NCBI GenBank assembly: GCA_050847315.1
Contig: CP193791.1
Strand: one strand, 5' to 3'
Source: Cedecea sp000277545
Lineage (GTDB): Bacteria > Pseudomonadota > Gammaproteobacteria > Enterobacterales > Enterobacteriaceae
Length of the DNA stretch: 64,000 nt
Part shown: positions 8,572-17,872 of the stretch, piece by piece
Layout of the letters: each line of letters begins with the position of its first letter
Numbering within the stretch: position 1 is the first letter of the stretch
Position numbers and translations under genes: made by a program
Notes under the pieces: generated by a model
Database searches by the model: none
The model's input: only the letters and a program-made list of their open reading frames with translations
What the model was told of the DNA's origin: nothing

Positions 8572-9076
8572 CTTCAGGCAATCTCCGCTCTCGAGGCGGG
8601 AAAGATACCTTGATGAGACTAGAATTTCCGGGGCATGGCGCAGATTTGTTAAAGTTGGTACGAAAATAACAGCGAAAACGGCACCAGGGAGCACCAATAT
8701 AAAACTAAAAAAACCAGGCAGAACAATCATCGACCAATAACATATCGTTAATAAAATCGATTAACAGCCCGTTCATTATTTATCCCCCCCACACTCTGCT
8801 GATTATTATTTAAACAAACGCAGTTAATCAATTTAACGATAAGCAATGCCATTTTTTTGCTAAAGCGTATTAATCCCGGTCAGGAAAGAACCATCATGTA
8901 TTTATATTTCTTATGGCTATAAGTCATATCTTTATATTCTTCTGAGCAACGGTATTAGCAGGTAGTATCAGCCAAATAACAATGATTCAACGCCCATAAC
9001 ACGGCATTCGTGCGCCAGTTGTCAGCATATCATGCTGTTGCGTTGCGGAAAATTTCAGCAGGTAAGGACCAGGATA
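8572..9076. other. Divergent intergenic region btsS / metN-like operon
   Basis: 505 bp without a credible gene. The centre (about 8760-8960) is AT-rich. A palindrome CAGCATATCATGCTG lies at 9023-9037, 40 bp before the metN-like start, and could be an operator. I looked for MetJ boxes (tandem AGACGTCT-like 8-mers) and found none that are convincing. Confidence 0.4.
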
Positions 9077-10099
9077 ATGATCGTTCTCTCGGGCGTATCA
9101 AAAATATTTGCCAGCAGACATGGCGCCATTACCGCCGTAGATAATATTAATATCAACGTCAATAAAGGCCAGATTTACGGCATTATTGGCTACAGCGGCG
9201 CGGGTAAAAGCACATTAATAAGATTATTAAATGGGCTGGAGAAACCCACGTCAGGATCGATCATTGTCGCCGGGCAGGATATTGCCCAGGCCAGAGGCGA
9301 ACAGCTCCGTCAGGCTCGTCTAAAAGTCAGCATGGTCTTTCAACACTTTAATCTGCTGTGGTCCCGGACCGTTGCCGAGAATATTGCCTTTCCCCTGCAA
9401 ATTGCCGGTGTTAATAAAAGCCAGATTCAGCAGCGTGTTAACGAGCTGATTAAGCTTGTGGGGCTGGAGGGGCGCGAAAACGCCTGGCCCGCTCAGCTAA
9501 GCGGTGGCCAAAAGCAGCGAGTCGGCATTGCTCGCGCGCTGGCCAATAACCCGGATGTTTTACTGTGCGACGAAGCCACTTCGGCGCTGGATCCGCAAAC
9601 GACCGACGCGATTCTCGATCTGCTGCTCGACATTAACCGCCAGCTCAACTTAACCATCGTGCTCATCACCCATGAAATGCATGTGGTGCGCAAAGTTTGT
9701 CAGCGCGTAGCGGTGATGGAAAACGGCAGAATCGTTGAAGAAGGCCCGGTACTGGATATTTTCACCCACCCTAAGCAGCCCATCACGCAAACTTTTGTGC
9801 GTCAGATTGCGGGGCAAAATACGCCCAGAGAACCCTTCAATCCGCTCTGGGTTCAGGGCATTGGCGGCAGCATTCTGAAGCTGATTTTCCCTGGCGGAGA
9901 AGCCCGACAGCCGGTGATTGCCGATGTCATTCAGCATTTTAACGTCGCGCTGAATATCCTGCACGGCAACATTACCCAGACGGTAGACGGCGCGTTTGGC
10001 GAGCTGTACGTCCATATGGATGACGCCAGCCAGCTAGAAAATATTGTGCAATACCTGAATCAAAAGCGGGTAGAGACTGAGGTTATTCGACATGCTTGA
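9077..10099 (+). CDS. Methionine-type ABC importer ATPase (MetN paralog)
   Basis: 340 residues from ATG 9077, which is preceded by AAGGACCAGGATA; an upstream in-frame start at 9032 is less likely. Walker A GYSGAGKST about 39-47, signature LSGGQKQRVGIARALA about 140-155, Walker B VLLCDEATSALDP about 160-172. The C-terminal 75 residues form the NIL/ACT-like domain that in MetN senses methionine and inhibits transport. The last 8 bp overlap the permease gene. The standard enteric metNIQ lies elsewhere beside gmhB/rcsF (from memory), so this is a second copy whose substrate may differ. Confidence 0.88.
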   Translation: MIVLSGVSKIFASRHGAITAVDNININVNKGQIYGIIGYSGAGKSTLIRLLNGLEKPTSGSIIVAGQDIAQARGEQLRQARLKVSMVFQHFNLLWSRTVAENIAFPLQIAGVNKSQIQQRVNELIKLVGLEGRENAWPAQLSGGQKQRVGIARALANNPDVLLCDEATSALDPQTTDAILDLLLDINRQLNLTIVLITHEMHVVRKVCQRVAVMENGRIVEEGPVLDIFTHPKQPITQTFVRQIAGQNTPREPFNPLWVQGIGGSILKLIFPGGEARQPVIADVIQHFNVALNILHGNITQTVDGAFGELYVHMDDASQLENIVQYLNQKRVETEVIRHA

Positions 10100-10760
10100 G
10101 CAATACTTCCCGCATTTAAAACTGGACAAACTGTGGGCCGCCACAGGCGAAACGCTCTACATGACGGCCTGGTCGGGAGTGGCAACGTTCGTGTTTGGCA
10201 TCGCCCTCGGCGTGCTGCTGTTTCTCACTTCTCGCGGTCAGCTGCTGCAGAATCGGCTGGTTTACTCGGTGGTGACCGTACTGGTCAACGTCTTCCGCTC
10301 GATCCCGTTCATCATTCTGATCGTCCTGCTGATCCCCTTCACGAAAACGCTGGTTGGCACCATTCTCGGCACCAACGCCGCGCTGCCGGCGCTGATCGTC
10401 GGGGCGGCCCCCTTCTACGCCCGCCTGGTGGAAATTGCACTGCGCGAAGTCGATAAAGGCGTTATTGAAGCCACGCGTTCAATGGGGGCCAAAACCCACA
10501 CGCTGATCTTCCGCGTGCTGCTACCTGAATCCTCTCCGGCGCTGGTGTCCGGGATGACTGTCACTCTGATTGCGCTGGTGAGCTACAGCGCCATGGCTGG
10601 GGTTATCGGTGCTGGCGGCTTAGGCAACCTCGCCTATCTGGAAGGGTTCCAGCGTAACCATAATGACGTCACGCTGGTGGCCACGGCCACTATTCTGGCG
10701 ATCGTTTTTATTATTCAGTTTATCGGCGACCGCACCACACACCTGCTCGATAAACGCTAA
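10092..10760 (+). CDS. Methionine-type ABC importer permease (MetI paralog)
   Basis: 222 residues with about five membrane segments and the BPD permease EAA loop (EATRSMGAKTHTLIFRVLLPE, about residues 133-153). Starts inside the end of the ATPase gene (8-bp overlap), indicating coupled translation. Length and the starting stretch fit MetI (217 residues in E. coli). It would form the inner-membrane channel of the importer made with the flanking genes. Confidence 0.88.
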   Translation: MLEQYFPHLKLDKLWAATGETLYMTAWSGVATFVFGIALGVLLFLTSRGQLLQNRLVYSVVTVLVNVFRSIPFIILIVLLIPFTKTLVGTILGTNAALPALIVGAAPFYARLVEIALREVDKGVIEATRSMGAKTHTLIFRVLLPESSPALVSGMTVTLIALVSYSAMAGVIGAGGLGNLAYLEGFQRNHNDVTLVATATILAIVFIIQFIGDRTTHLLDKR

Positions 10761-10855
10761 CGGCTTTCACACCTTTCGGGCGACAGAAGCACACACTGCC
10801 GCCTGGAATTCCACGGCAATGCACTTTTAATCACTAATCACGACTGGACGAAATA

Positions 10856-11671
10856 ATGAAAAAACAGTTTATGATGTTAGCTCTGGCTTCTTTAACCGCG
10901 TTAAGTCTTCACGCCAACGCCGCTGAAAAACTGATTGTGGGCGCCTCCAACGTCCCGCATGCGGAAATTCTCGAGCAGGCGAAGCCGATTCTGGCGAAAG
11001 AAGGCATCGATCTTGAGATCAAAACCTTTCAGGACTATATCCTGCCGAATACCGCGCTGGCCGAGCATGAGATTGACGCCAACTACTTCCAGCATCAGCC
11101 CTATCTGGATTCGGTGCTACGGGATCATAAAGGCGATAAAAACTACGATTTCGTCAGCGCCGGGGCAATCCACGTGGAGCCGATCGGCATCTATTCGAAG
11201 AAGTATAAAAGCCTGAAGGATCTGCCTCAGAACGGCAAAATCATTCTGCGTGACTCGGTGGCCGAAGAAGGTCGTATTCTGGCTATCTTCCAGCGCGAAG
11301 GCGTGATCACCCTGAAACCTGGCGTGAAGCCGGTTAACGCGCGCATCAGCGACATTGCCAGCAACCCAAAAAACCTGCAGTTCAAAGCGGATATTGAAGC
11401 CGCCCTGCTGCCGCAGATGTACGCCAACAATGAAGGCGATGCGGTGGTGATCAACGCCAACTACGCGCTGGATGCGGGCCTGAACCCGATTAAAGATCCG
11501 ATTGCCGTCGAAAGCGCCGAAGGCAACCCGTATGCCAACATCATTACCGTGCACCGCGCCGACGTGAAGAAACATGACATCGTCGAGCTGGTGAAAGTCC
11601 TGCACTCTAAGCAGATTCAGGACTGGATCAACGAGAAGTACCACGGCGCAGTTGTGCCGGTTAACCAGTAA
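10856..11671 (+). CDS. Methionine-type substrate-binding protein (MetQ/NlpA family)
   Basis: 271 residues. Residues 1-22 form a Sec signal peptide ending ANA-AEK, without a lipobox cysteine, whereas E. coli MetQ is a lipoprotein; this one should be free in the periplasm. The body has NlpA family stretches: VPHAEILEQAKPILAKEGIDLEIKTFQDYILPN split over residues 34-65, DANYFQHQPYLD and AGAIHVEPIGIYSKKYKS. Ligand is probably a methionine-like amino acid but cannot be read from sequence. A strong terminator follows the stop. Confidence 0.88.
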   Translation: MKKQFMMLALASLTALSLHANAAEKLIVGASNVPHAEILEQAKPILAKEGIDLEIKTFQDYILPNTALAEHEIDANYFQHQPYLDSVLRDHKGDKNYDFVSAGAIHVEPIGIYSKKYKSLKDLPQNGKIILRDSVAEEGRILAIFQREGVITLKPGVKPVNARISDIASNPKNLQFKADIEAALLPQMYANNEGDAVVINANYALDAGLNPIKDPIAVESAEGNPYANIITVHRADVKKHDIVELVKVLHSKQIQDWINEKYHGAVVPVNQ

Positions 11672-11677
11672 TACGAA

Positions 11678-11700
11678 AAAGGGGCGCAATGCGCCCCTTT
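11678..11700 (+). terminator. Terminator of the metNIQ-like operon
   Basis: AAAGGGGCGC-AAT-GCGCCCCTTT: a perfect 10-bp stem with 3-nt loop just after the stop of the binding protein gene. It also faces the end of the DUF2164 gene on the other strand and may serve both. Confidence 0.85.
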
Positions 11701-11733
11701 AGTCATTCAATAATGGCAAGATCGCAGGCAAAA

Positions 11734-11976
11734 CTAATCGACGATTTTTTCCAGATCCAGCAACTCTTCCAGCGTCAGCATGTTGCTTTGGGCTACCGCC
11801 AGCGCATCGTCCAGTCCTTTATTGTAGAGCGCGGGTGCCATTTTTTTCACCAGCTCGTCAAGGAAGAATTCGGCTTCAAACTGCCCTATTTGCAGGTCGT
11901 GCTTGTCGTCCAGCCAGTCGCTGATAAAGTCGCTCAGCTTGCGGTAGTCTTCGGCGGGTAATGCAATCTTCTTCAT
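11734..11976 (-). CDS. DUF2164 family small protein
   Basis: 80 acidic residues with the DUF2164 pattern: a central GQFEAEFFLDELVKKMAPALYNKGLDDA (quoted here in part, about residues 31-58) and a helical acidic tail. Function unknown for the family. Its ATG overlaps the stop of the upstream flavin reductase-like gene (ATGA), so the two form a translationally coupled pair. Confidence 0.8.
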   Translation of the reverse strand: MKKIALPAEDYRKLSDFISDWLDDKHDLQIGQFEAEFFLDELVKKMAPALYNKGLDDALAVAQSNMLTLEELLDLEKIVD

Positions 11977-12560
11977 GACGCCTCCACGCCCGGTACCATC
12001 AGCGATTCGCCGATGGCGTAGAACTGGCCGCCGGCAATATAGTGCAGGCTGCGGTATTCCGGCGGGGAGGTTTCAAACGACCAGTGACCGTTCCGGAACA
12101 CGCGGTCGTCGGCCCAGGCACCGATAACTTCACCGATAAACAGGTCGTGGGCCTGATGGTTATGCGGTTCGGGGATAAGCCTGCAGACCATCCAGGCCGT
12201 GCAGCCCGCGACCAGCGGTACGCTCTGGCCAGGGGCGCGAAACAGCTCCACGCCGGATTGTTCGAGCTTGTCGGGCATCTCTTTCAGGCTGTGGGTACCC
12301 AGAAAATGGGTCATTTTGAGCTGGGCTGCACAGGGCACCTGAATCACAAAGGTGCCGCTGTTTTCGATAAGCGTGCGGGTGGCGGTGATTTTATCCAGCA
12401 CCACCATCAGCTTGGATGGGGTAAAATCCAGCGCACAGGCCCAGGCGGCGGTCATCACGTCGTCCACGCCATTGTGGTGGGCAGACACCAGCACGGTTGG
12501 GCCGTGGTTGATCAGGCGATAAGACTTTTCTAACGGCACTTCAATGATATGTGGGTTCAT
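11973..12560 (-). CDS. Flavin reductase-like FMN-binding protein
   Basis: 195 residues from ATG 12560, which has GGA 8 nt upstream; ATG 12569 is possible. The N-terminal two thirds read as a flavin reductase-like/flavoredoxin split barrel (GPTVLVSAHHNGVDDVMTAAW, TRTLIENSGTFVIQVP, HDLFIGEVIGAW). These bind FMN and reduce flavins or act as small oxidoreductases; substrate not inferable. Overlaps the DUF2164 gene by 4 bp. The pair lies between the ABC operon and arnF and is not part of either. Confidence 0.8.
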   Translation of the reverse strand: MNPHIIEVPLEKSYRLINHGPTVLVSAHHNGVDDVMTAAWACALDFTPSKLMVVLDKITATRTLIENSGTFVIQVPCAAQLKMTHFLGTHSLKEMPDKLEQSGVELFRAPGQSVPLVAGCTAWMVCRLIPEPHNHQAHDLFIGEVIGAWADDRVFRNGHWSFETSPPEYRSLHYIAGGQFYAIGESLMVPGVEAS

Positions 12561-12615
12561 ACTTCGCATCCAGTTTTCATCAGGTTGCCGTCAGTTTGCC
12601 TGAACAACTAGCGCA

Positions 12616-13011
12616 TTACTTTTCCTTTTTGTGGCGTAGCTGATGAGGCAGACAAATCAGCACCAGGCCGACGAAAATCGCCGCCACGCCGAGAAGTTTG
12701 CCCGGACTGAACGCTTCGTTAAGCCACGGCAGATTAATAGCCGCGAACCACACCAGCACATAGCTCAGGCTTAAAAGCGGATACGCTTTACTGAGCGGAA
12801 TGCGTTTCAACGCCATATACCAGCAGCCCATGGAAAACGCGTAGGCCGCGAGCCCGCCGATCAGCGCCAGCAGCCCGTAACCGCCAAACAACACGGCCTG
12901 AATAAACTCAAGGCTCGCTGCAGCGGGAGGAAACTGAACCATCGCCCATTTCATGCTGAGCTGCGCCCCGCTGACCAGCAGCACGCTCATTAACGCCCAG
13001 ATATAGCCCAT
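12616..13011 (-). CDS. arnF: ArnF, undecaprenyl-P-L-Ara4N flippase subunit
   Basis: 131 residues from ATG 13011 (MGYIWALMSVLLVSGAQLSMKWAM), four predicted membrane helices, EmrE/SMR-like fold. With ArnE it flips undecaprenyl-phosphate-L-Ara4N to the periplasmic face. Its ATG overlaps the ArnE stop by one base (TGATG). A much longer frame starting at 13281 is an artefact of overlap with arnE. It is the last gene of the arn operon. Confidence 0.93.
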   Translation of the reverse strand: MGYIWALMSVLLVSGAQLSMKWAMVQFPPAAASLEFIQAVLFGGYGLLALIGGLAAYAFSMGCWYMALKRIPLSKAYPLLSLSYVLVWFAAINLPWLNEAFSPGKLLGVAAIFVGLVLICLPHQLRHKKEK

Positions 13012-13334
13012 CAGGCGTGCCCTCCCAGCGCGATAATCCCCAGAATGATCAGCATCACGCCCAGCCAGTGGTGCGCCGAAATTTTCTCTTTCCAGATCCA
13101 GCGCGCGGCAAGGGTGACAAAAATAAAGTTCAGGCTCAGCATGGGGTAAGCGATGCTCACCTCGACGTGCTGGAGCACCAGCAGCCAGACGAGCATCCCC
13201 AACCCTAATAACAGAACGCTCAGCCCAAGCCACAGCATCAAGTGGCGGCGCCCCGCCCCCTGAGCCGCCTGCTTCTGGCACAGCTGCCCGCCGCAGCTAA
13301 GCAAACTGGCCAGAATAATCAGCGCGATATTCAT
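13011..13334 (-). CDS. arnE: ArnE, undecaprenyl-P-L-Ara4N flippase subunit
   Basis: 107 residues, SMR-like with LLSCGGQLCQKQAA near the start and VSIAYPMLSLNFIFVTLAARWIW in helix 3 region. It pairs with ArnF as a heteromeric flippase. ATG overlaps the arnT stop by 4 bp (ATGA). Confidence 0.93.
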   Translation of the reverse strand: MNIALIILASLLSCGGQLCQKQAAQGAGRRHLMLWLGLSVLLLGLGMLVWLLVLQHVEVSIAYPMLSLNFIFVTLAARWIWKEKISAHHWLGVMLIILGIIALGGHA

Positions 13335-14992
13335 GGCTGCGCGTCGTACTCAAACAGCACAAAGCGCCCGCTGTTGGCCCGGTGATCCGGCTCCGGCAGC
13401 TTCAGGTCATTGAGATCGGTGTTATTCGACACCAGCAGCATCAGCGACACTTTGCCCAGCTTGCGGTGTTCCGCCAGCCAGGATGCGAACTCATCACCGT
13501 AAACAAAGCGGTTAGATACATCCGGATAATCAAGGCCGTAGCGCAGCTCGCCCGCCTGATTATAAAGATTGATATCGCTCCGCTTCAGCTCCCATGCCAC
13601 TCCGGCGGCAATGCCGACATTGTTGGTGAAGATGTAGCGACTGTCTTCCAGCTGCGGACGCATTTCATGAATGAACGCCTGCGGCTGCTTGGAGTTTTCC
13701 ACTTTCGATGGGATCACCACACCCACCAGCAGCGCCAGACCCAGCGGGCACAGCGCCGCCCAGTACCAGCGTTTCGCGGTCTGACTCAGGGTCAAAAGAC
13801 CGAACAGCCCCCAGACGGCAAAGGCCACGCACGCCAGCACCACTTTCAGCGTTTCATTGGCGGCATACACCGGATGTCTGGCCAGACCCCACGGTGCCAG
13901 GAAGAATGCCACCGTGATCACGCAGGCCGCCCCAAACAGCAAGTTAATCCAGCCGTTGACGCGTAAAATAGCGGAGCCGCTTTTCGCCAGCTCAACGGCA
14001 TGACGCGCCATCAGGATCGCCAGCGGTGCAAAGCACGGCAGAATGTAGGTCGGCAGTTTGCCTTTGGCGATGCTAAAGAACAGCAACGGCATCACAACCC
14101 AGCCCAGCAGGTAGAACGCGCCGCCCTGCTCGCCTCGGCTTTTCCAGCCGCTTTTCAGCGCGCCCGGCAGCAGAGCAAGCCATGGCAGAGAGCCTGCAAT
14201 CAGGAACGGAATGTAGTACCAGAACGGGGCTTTATGCTGCGCGTCTTTCTCAGCGAAGCGCTGAATGTGCTCCACCCAGAAGAAGTAGTGCCAGAAGTCA
14301 GGCTCGGCTTTGGCGATCGCAATCGCCCACGGCAGCGTAATTAGCACGGCGCTCAGCACCGCCAGCGGCCCGAACAACAACACCTCTTTCCAGCGTTTCT
14401 GTGCAATCACCCACGGCAGAACGCCAATCACCGGCACCGCAAGCGCCAAGAACCCTTTGGTCATCACGCCCATGCCGCAGGCCAGGCCCAGCAGCACGTA
14501 GCCACCCATCTTGCCGCCGGTGGTTTGTGCGGTACTGGCCAGCCAGAAGCTGCACATCGCCGCCGTCAGCCACAGGGTGATCATCGGGTCGAGCACGGAA
14601 TAAGTGCCGATGCCGTAGACCAGCAGGCAGGTGAGGAAAATAACCCCGGCCAGCACCGCGATCGTTTTATCGCGCCACAGGCGGAACGCCAGCCAGTAGG
14701 TCAGCAGCGCGCTCAGGGTCACCGAAAACACGGAACCAAAACGCACGGCAAAATTGTTATGACCGAAGATGAATTGGCTGATGTTGTTGATCCAGTACCC
14801 CGCCACCGGCTTTTCGAAATAGCGCAGATCAAGGAAATGAGGAACGATCCAGTTGCCAGACAGCAGCATTTCACGGCTGATTTCCGCATAGCGCGTCTCA
14901 TCCGGCTGCCACAGGTGACGAAACTCCAGAGGGACAAGGTAAAGCAAGGCAAAACAGACCAGAAGGGTCATTCCATATTTTGCAGATTTCAT
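13331..14992 (-). CDS. arnT: ArnT, L-Ara4N lipid A transferase
   Basis: 553 residues with many membrane helices and the GT-C fold. The first periplasmic loop has HLWQPDETRYAEISREMLLSG (residues about 28-48), which carries the conserved acidic residues of ArnT. It moves L-Ara4N from undecaprenyl phosphate onto lipid A at the periplasmic face, lowering negative charge and giving resistance to polymyxin and cationic peptides. Length equals the family norm (about 550). Four bases separate it from arnD. Confidence 0.95.
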   Translation of the reverse strand: MKSAKYGMTLLVCFALLYLVPLEFRHLWQPDETRYAEISREMLLSGNWIVPHFLDLRYFEKPVAGYWINNISQFIFGHNNFAVRFGSVFSVTLSALLTYWLAFRLWRDKTIAVLAGVIFLTCLLVYGIGTYSVLDPMITLWLTAAMCSFWLASTAQTTGGKMGGYVLLGLACGMGVMTKGFLALAVPVIGVLPWVIAQKRWKEVLLFGPLAVLSAVLITLPWAIAIAKAEPDFWHYFFWVEHIQRFAEKDAQHKAPFWYYIPFLIAGSLPWLALLPGALKSGWKSRGEQGGAFYLLGWVVMPLLFFSIAKGKLPTYILPCFAPLAILMARHAVELAKSGSAILRVNGWINLLFGAACVITVAFFLAPWGLARHPVYAANETLKVVLACVAFAVWGLFGLLTLSQTAKRWYWAALCPLGLALLVGVVIPSKVENSKQPQAFIHEMRPQLEDSRYIFTNNVGIAAGVAWELKRSDINLYNQAGELRYGLDYPDVSNRFVYGDEFASWLAEHRKLGKVSLMLLVSNNTDLNDLKLPEPDHRANSGRFVLFEYDAQP

Positions 14993-14996
14993 CGGT

Positions 14997-15893
14997 TCAC
15001 GACTCTATAAGTTGTTGGCAACCCAGCCAGCCTTCGCGGCCTGGAATTGTCCCGCGCACAATTTTGCCTCTCGGCAGCGTGGATAAATCGTCCGGCAGAA
15101 GCTCGCTAAGCGGGCAGAACTGAACCCCCTCGGCGGCAGCCATCGCCAGCAATTCACTAAAGGAATCTCGCATCACCATCCCTTCGACTTCGGCATGAAT
15201 GGTGTAAACCGGTGTGCCGCTGTCCTGGTGAATTTTATCCAGGATAAAGCGGTTAAAGTTCTCTTTACTGACTTCGGTACCAATCACCTCGTCCCACGTT
15301 GGCAGCGTCACGGGAATTTGCACCGCAGCCTCGCTACCGTTAGACAGAACGGGGATAAACGGCGTAGTACCACGGCAGTCGCTGTTGTACTGGAACGGGA
15401 AAGCGGCTTTCGCTTTCACCACGCGCTGGTCAGCACGCCAGCCCGCCACGGCCGAGCAGTTTACAGGCTGCCCGACAATTTTCTGCAGCGCATCCAGCCC
15501 ACGGCGAATTTGCTGTTCGAGCTTGTCCTGTTCCCAGACGCCCGCCCAGGCCTGCCAGGCATGGTGATCCCAGGCATGGAGGCCCACCTCATGGTGGTCC
15601 GCCGCCGCCGCGATAACCTCTGCGTTGCCTGCGCCAATCATGCGCCCCGGCCACGCGGTACCCGCCAGCAGAATGTCCCAGCCATACAGCGATGCTGCGT
15701 TGGAGCGCAGCATCTTCCACAGGAATTTAGGCTTGATCAGGCGCCACAAGTGGCGCCCCATGTTGTCTGGCCCAACGCTGAAGAAAAAGGTTGCCTGAGT
15801 CGAGTGTAAACTTAGCGTCTCCAGAAGGTTTGGCACCCCTTCACGGGTGCCTCGCCAGGTGTCGACATCAATACGCAGGCCGACTTTTCTCAT
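14997..15893 (-). CDS. arnD: ArnD deformylase
   Basis: 298 residues, NodB/polysaccharide deacetylase fold: RIDVDTWRGT near 7-16 with the catalytic/metal Asp, and HEVGLHAWDHHAWQAW near 100-116 with metal His residues. It removes the formyl group from undecaprenyl-phosphate-L-Ara4-formyl-N at the membrane. Start overlaps the arnA stop by 4 bp. Confidence 0.95.
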   Translation of the reverse strand: MRKVGLRIDVDTWRGTREGVPNLLETLSLHSTQATFFFSVGPDNMGRHLWRLIKPKFLWKMLRSNAASLYGWDILLAGTAWPGRMIGAGNAEVIAAAADHHEVGLHAWDHHAWQAWAGVWEQDKLEQQIRRGLDALQKIVGQPVNCSAVAGWRADQRVVKAKAAFPFQYNSDCRGTTPFIPVLSNGSEAAVQIPVTLPTWDEVIGTEVSKENFNRFILDKIHQDSGTPVYTIHAEVEGMVMRDSFSELLAMAAAEGVQFCPLSELLPDDLSTLPRGKIVRGTIPGREGWLGCQQLIES

Positions 15894-17872
15894 GAAGCAG
15901 GGTCCGTCAGCTCAACGGTTTTCAGGAAGAAGTCCAGCGTCTCGTCGATGGTTTTCTCCATGTGCACTTCAGGCGTCCACTCCAGCAGGCGCTGGGCGTT
16001 GCGGATGCTTGGCTTACGGTGCTCAACGTCCTGATAACCTTTGCCGTAGTAGGCGCTGCTTTCCACTTCGCGGAAACCGGCGAACGGTGGGAACTGGCTA
16101 CGCAGCGGATGACGTTCGAAGCTTTCCAGCAGCATTTCTGCCAGCTGTTTGATGCTCGCTTCGTTGTCCGGGTTACCGATGTTGATGATCTGGCCGTCGC
16201 AGTTATTGTTTTTGTTTTCAATAATGCGGAACAGCGCTTCGATGCCGTCGCCGATGTCGGTGAAGCAGCGCTTCTGCTTGCCGCCGTCGATAAGCTTGAT
16301 CGGGGAACCTTCGACCAGGTTCAGGATCAGCTGGGTAATGGCACGGGAGCTACCGATACGCGCGGCGTTCAGGTTGTCCAGACGCGGGCCCATCCAGTTA
16401 AACGGACGGAACAGCGTGAAGCGCAGCCCTTCTTTTTCGCCGTATGCCCAGATAACACGGTCAAGCAGCTGTTTGGACACGGAGTAGATCCAGCGCTGTT
16501 TGTTGATTGGCCCAACGATCAGCGGGGAGTTATCTTCGTCAAACGACTTGTCGGTACACATGCCGTACACTTCGGAGGTGGACGGGAAGATAATGCGTTT
16601 TTTGTATTTCACACAGTCGCGGATGATCTTCAGGTTCTCTTCGAAGTCGAGTTCGAACACTCGCAGCGGGTTACGGGTGTATTCGATTGGCGTCGCGATG
16701 GCTACCAGCGGCAGAACAACATCACACTTCTTAATGTGGTATTCGATCCACTCGGAGTGAATGCTGATGTCACCTTCCACAAAGTGGAAACGCTCGTTGC
16801 CGATGAAGCGAGAAATCGCGTCGGAACCGATGTCCAGGCCGAAGATTTCGAAGTTGTCATCACGCAGCAGACGTTCGGTCAGGTGGTTACCGATAAAGCC
16901 GTTCACGCCCAGAATCAGTACGCGGGTACGACGTTTGATAGCGGAAACGGGTTTGCTGCTCAGAATCGCGCCGCTAACCAGGCCCAGAGACTGTGCCAGC
17001 TGGGAACCCTGCATGTACACGCCGTTTTCAGCCTGGCCGGTCACGACTTCCAGAGCACCGGTGCCGCAGGCAATCACCAGCGGGTTAACGGAGATAACTG
17101 TCCCGGCTTTCGCGCCATTGTTGCTTTCCAGCACGCGACTTTTCCAGATGATGAATTTGCCGCCGCCCACGTAGCTGAACGCGCCTGGCCACGGTTCGGT
17201 CACCGCACGCACCAGGTTGTTAGCTTCTGCTGCAGAGCCTTCCCAGCTGATCGCGCCATCTTTTGGCGAACGGCCGCCGAAATAGGTCGCTTTGGATTCG
17301 TCCTGAGCGGTCTGCGGGAAGTGACCGGTTTTGATCACCGGCAGGCTTTTCGCCAGCAGGGATTTCGCGGTTTCGCACAGTTTGTGGTGCAGGGTCAGGG
17401 CAGTATCTTCTGCGGCAATCGCCACGCGTTCCTGAGCAACGATGTCGCCCGCGTCCGCGCGTTTCACCATGCGATGCAGGGTAACGCCCGTTTCGGTTTC
17501 ACCTTTCACCAGCACCCAGTTCAGCGGCGCGCGGCCACGGAATTTAGGCAGCAGGGAGCCGTGGAGGTTAAATGCCCCGACGGAAGCGCAGTCCAGAATC
17601 TCTTCGCTCAGCAGGTTGCGGTAGTAGAAGGAGAAAATCACTTCAGGCTGTGCGTCTTTAATGCGGTCGACCCACAGCGGGTGGTTCACATCTTCAGGAG
17701 CAAAAACCGGGATGCCGAATTCTGCCGCCGTGCGGGCCACAGAACCGAAGAAGTTATTCTCAGCGGCGTTATCCGGGTGAGTATAAATTGCTGCAATGTC
17801 ATAGCCTGCTTCAACCAGGGCACGAACACCCACACAGCCCATATCGTGATAGGCGAAAACAACTGCTTTCAT
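15890..17872 (-). CDS. arnA: ArnA bifunctional decarboxylase/formyltransferase
   Basis: 660 residues, full family length. Residues 1-300 are the 10-formyl-THF transferase half (FNLHGSLLPKFRGRAPLNWV, with the catalytic Asn/His region), and about 315-660 the NAD+-dependent UDP-glucuronate decarboxylase half (GVNGFIGNHLTERLL, then SEVYG and YSVSKQ with the Ser/Tyr/Lys). It makes UDP-Ara4O and formylates UDP-L-Ara4N. Start codon shares a base with the arnC stop. A 638-codon open frame on the opposite strand is only its shadow. Confidence 0.96.
   Translation of the reverse strand: MKAVVFAYHDMGCVGVRALVEAGYDIAAIYTHPDNAAENNFFGSVARTAAEFGIPVFAPEDVNHPLWVDRIKDAQPEVIFSFYYRNLLSEEILDCASVGAFNLHGSLLPKFRGRAPLNWVLVKGETETGVTLHRMVKRADAGDIVAQERVAIAAEDTALTLHHKLCETAKSLLAKSLPVIKTGHFPQTAQDESKATYFGGRSPKDGAISWEGSAAEANNLVRAVTEPWPGAFSYVGGGKFIIWKSRVLESNNGAKAGTVISVNPLVIACGTGALEVVTGQAENGVYMQGSQLAQSLGLVSGAILSSKPVSAIKRRTRVLILGVNGFIGNHLTERLLRDDNFEIFGLDIGSDAISRFIGNERFHFVEGDISIHSEWIEYHIKKCDVVLPLVAIATPIEYTRNPLRVFELDFEENLKIIRDCVKYKKRIIFPSTSEVYGMCTDKSFDEDNSPLIVGPINKQRWIYSVSKQLLDRVIWAYGEKEGLRFTLFRPFNWMGPRLDNLNAARIGSSRAITQLILNLVEGSPIKLIDGGKQKRCFTDIGDGIEALFRIIENKNNNCDGQIINIGNPDNEASIKQLAEMLLESFERHPLRSQFPPFAGFREVESSAYYGKGYQDVEHRKPSIRNAQRLLEWTPEVHMEKTIDETLDFFLKTVELTDPAS

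Noticed and set aside
8731..9076. MetJ boxes for the metNIQ-like operon
   Set aside because: No tandem AGACGTCT-like 8-mers found.
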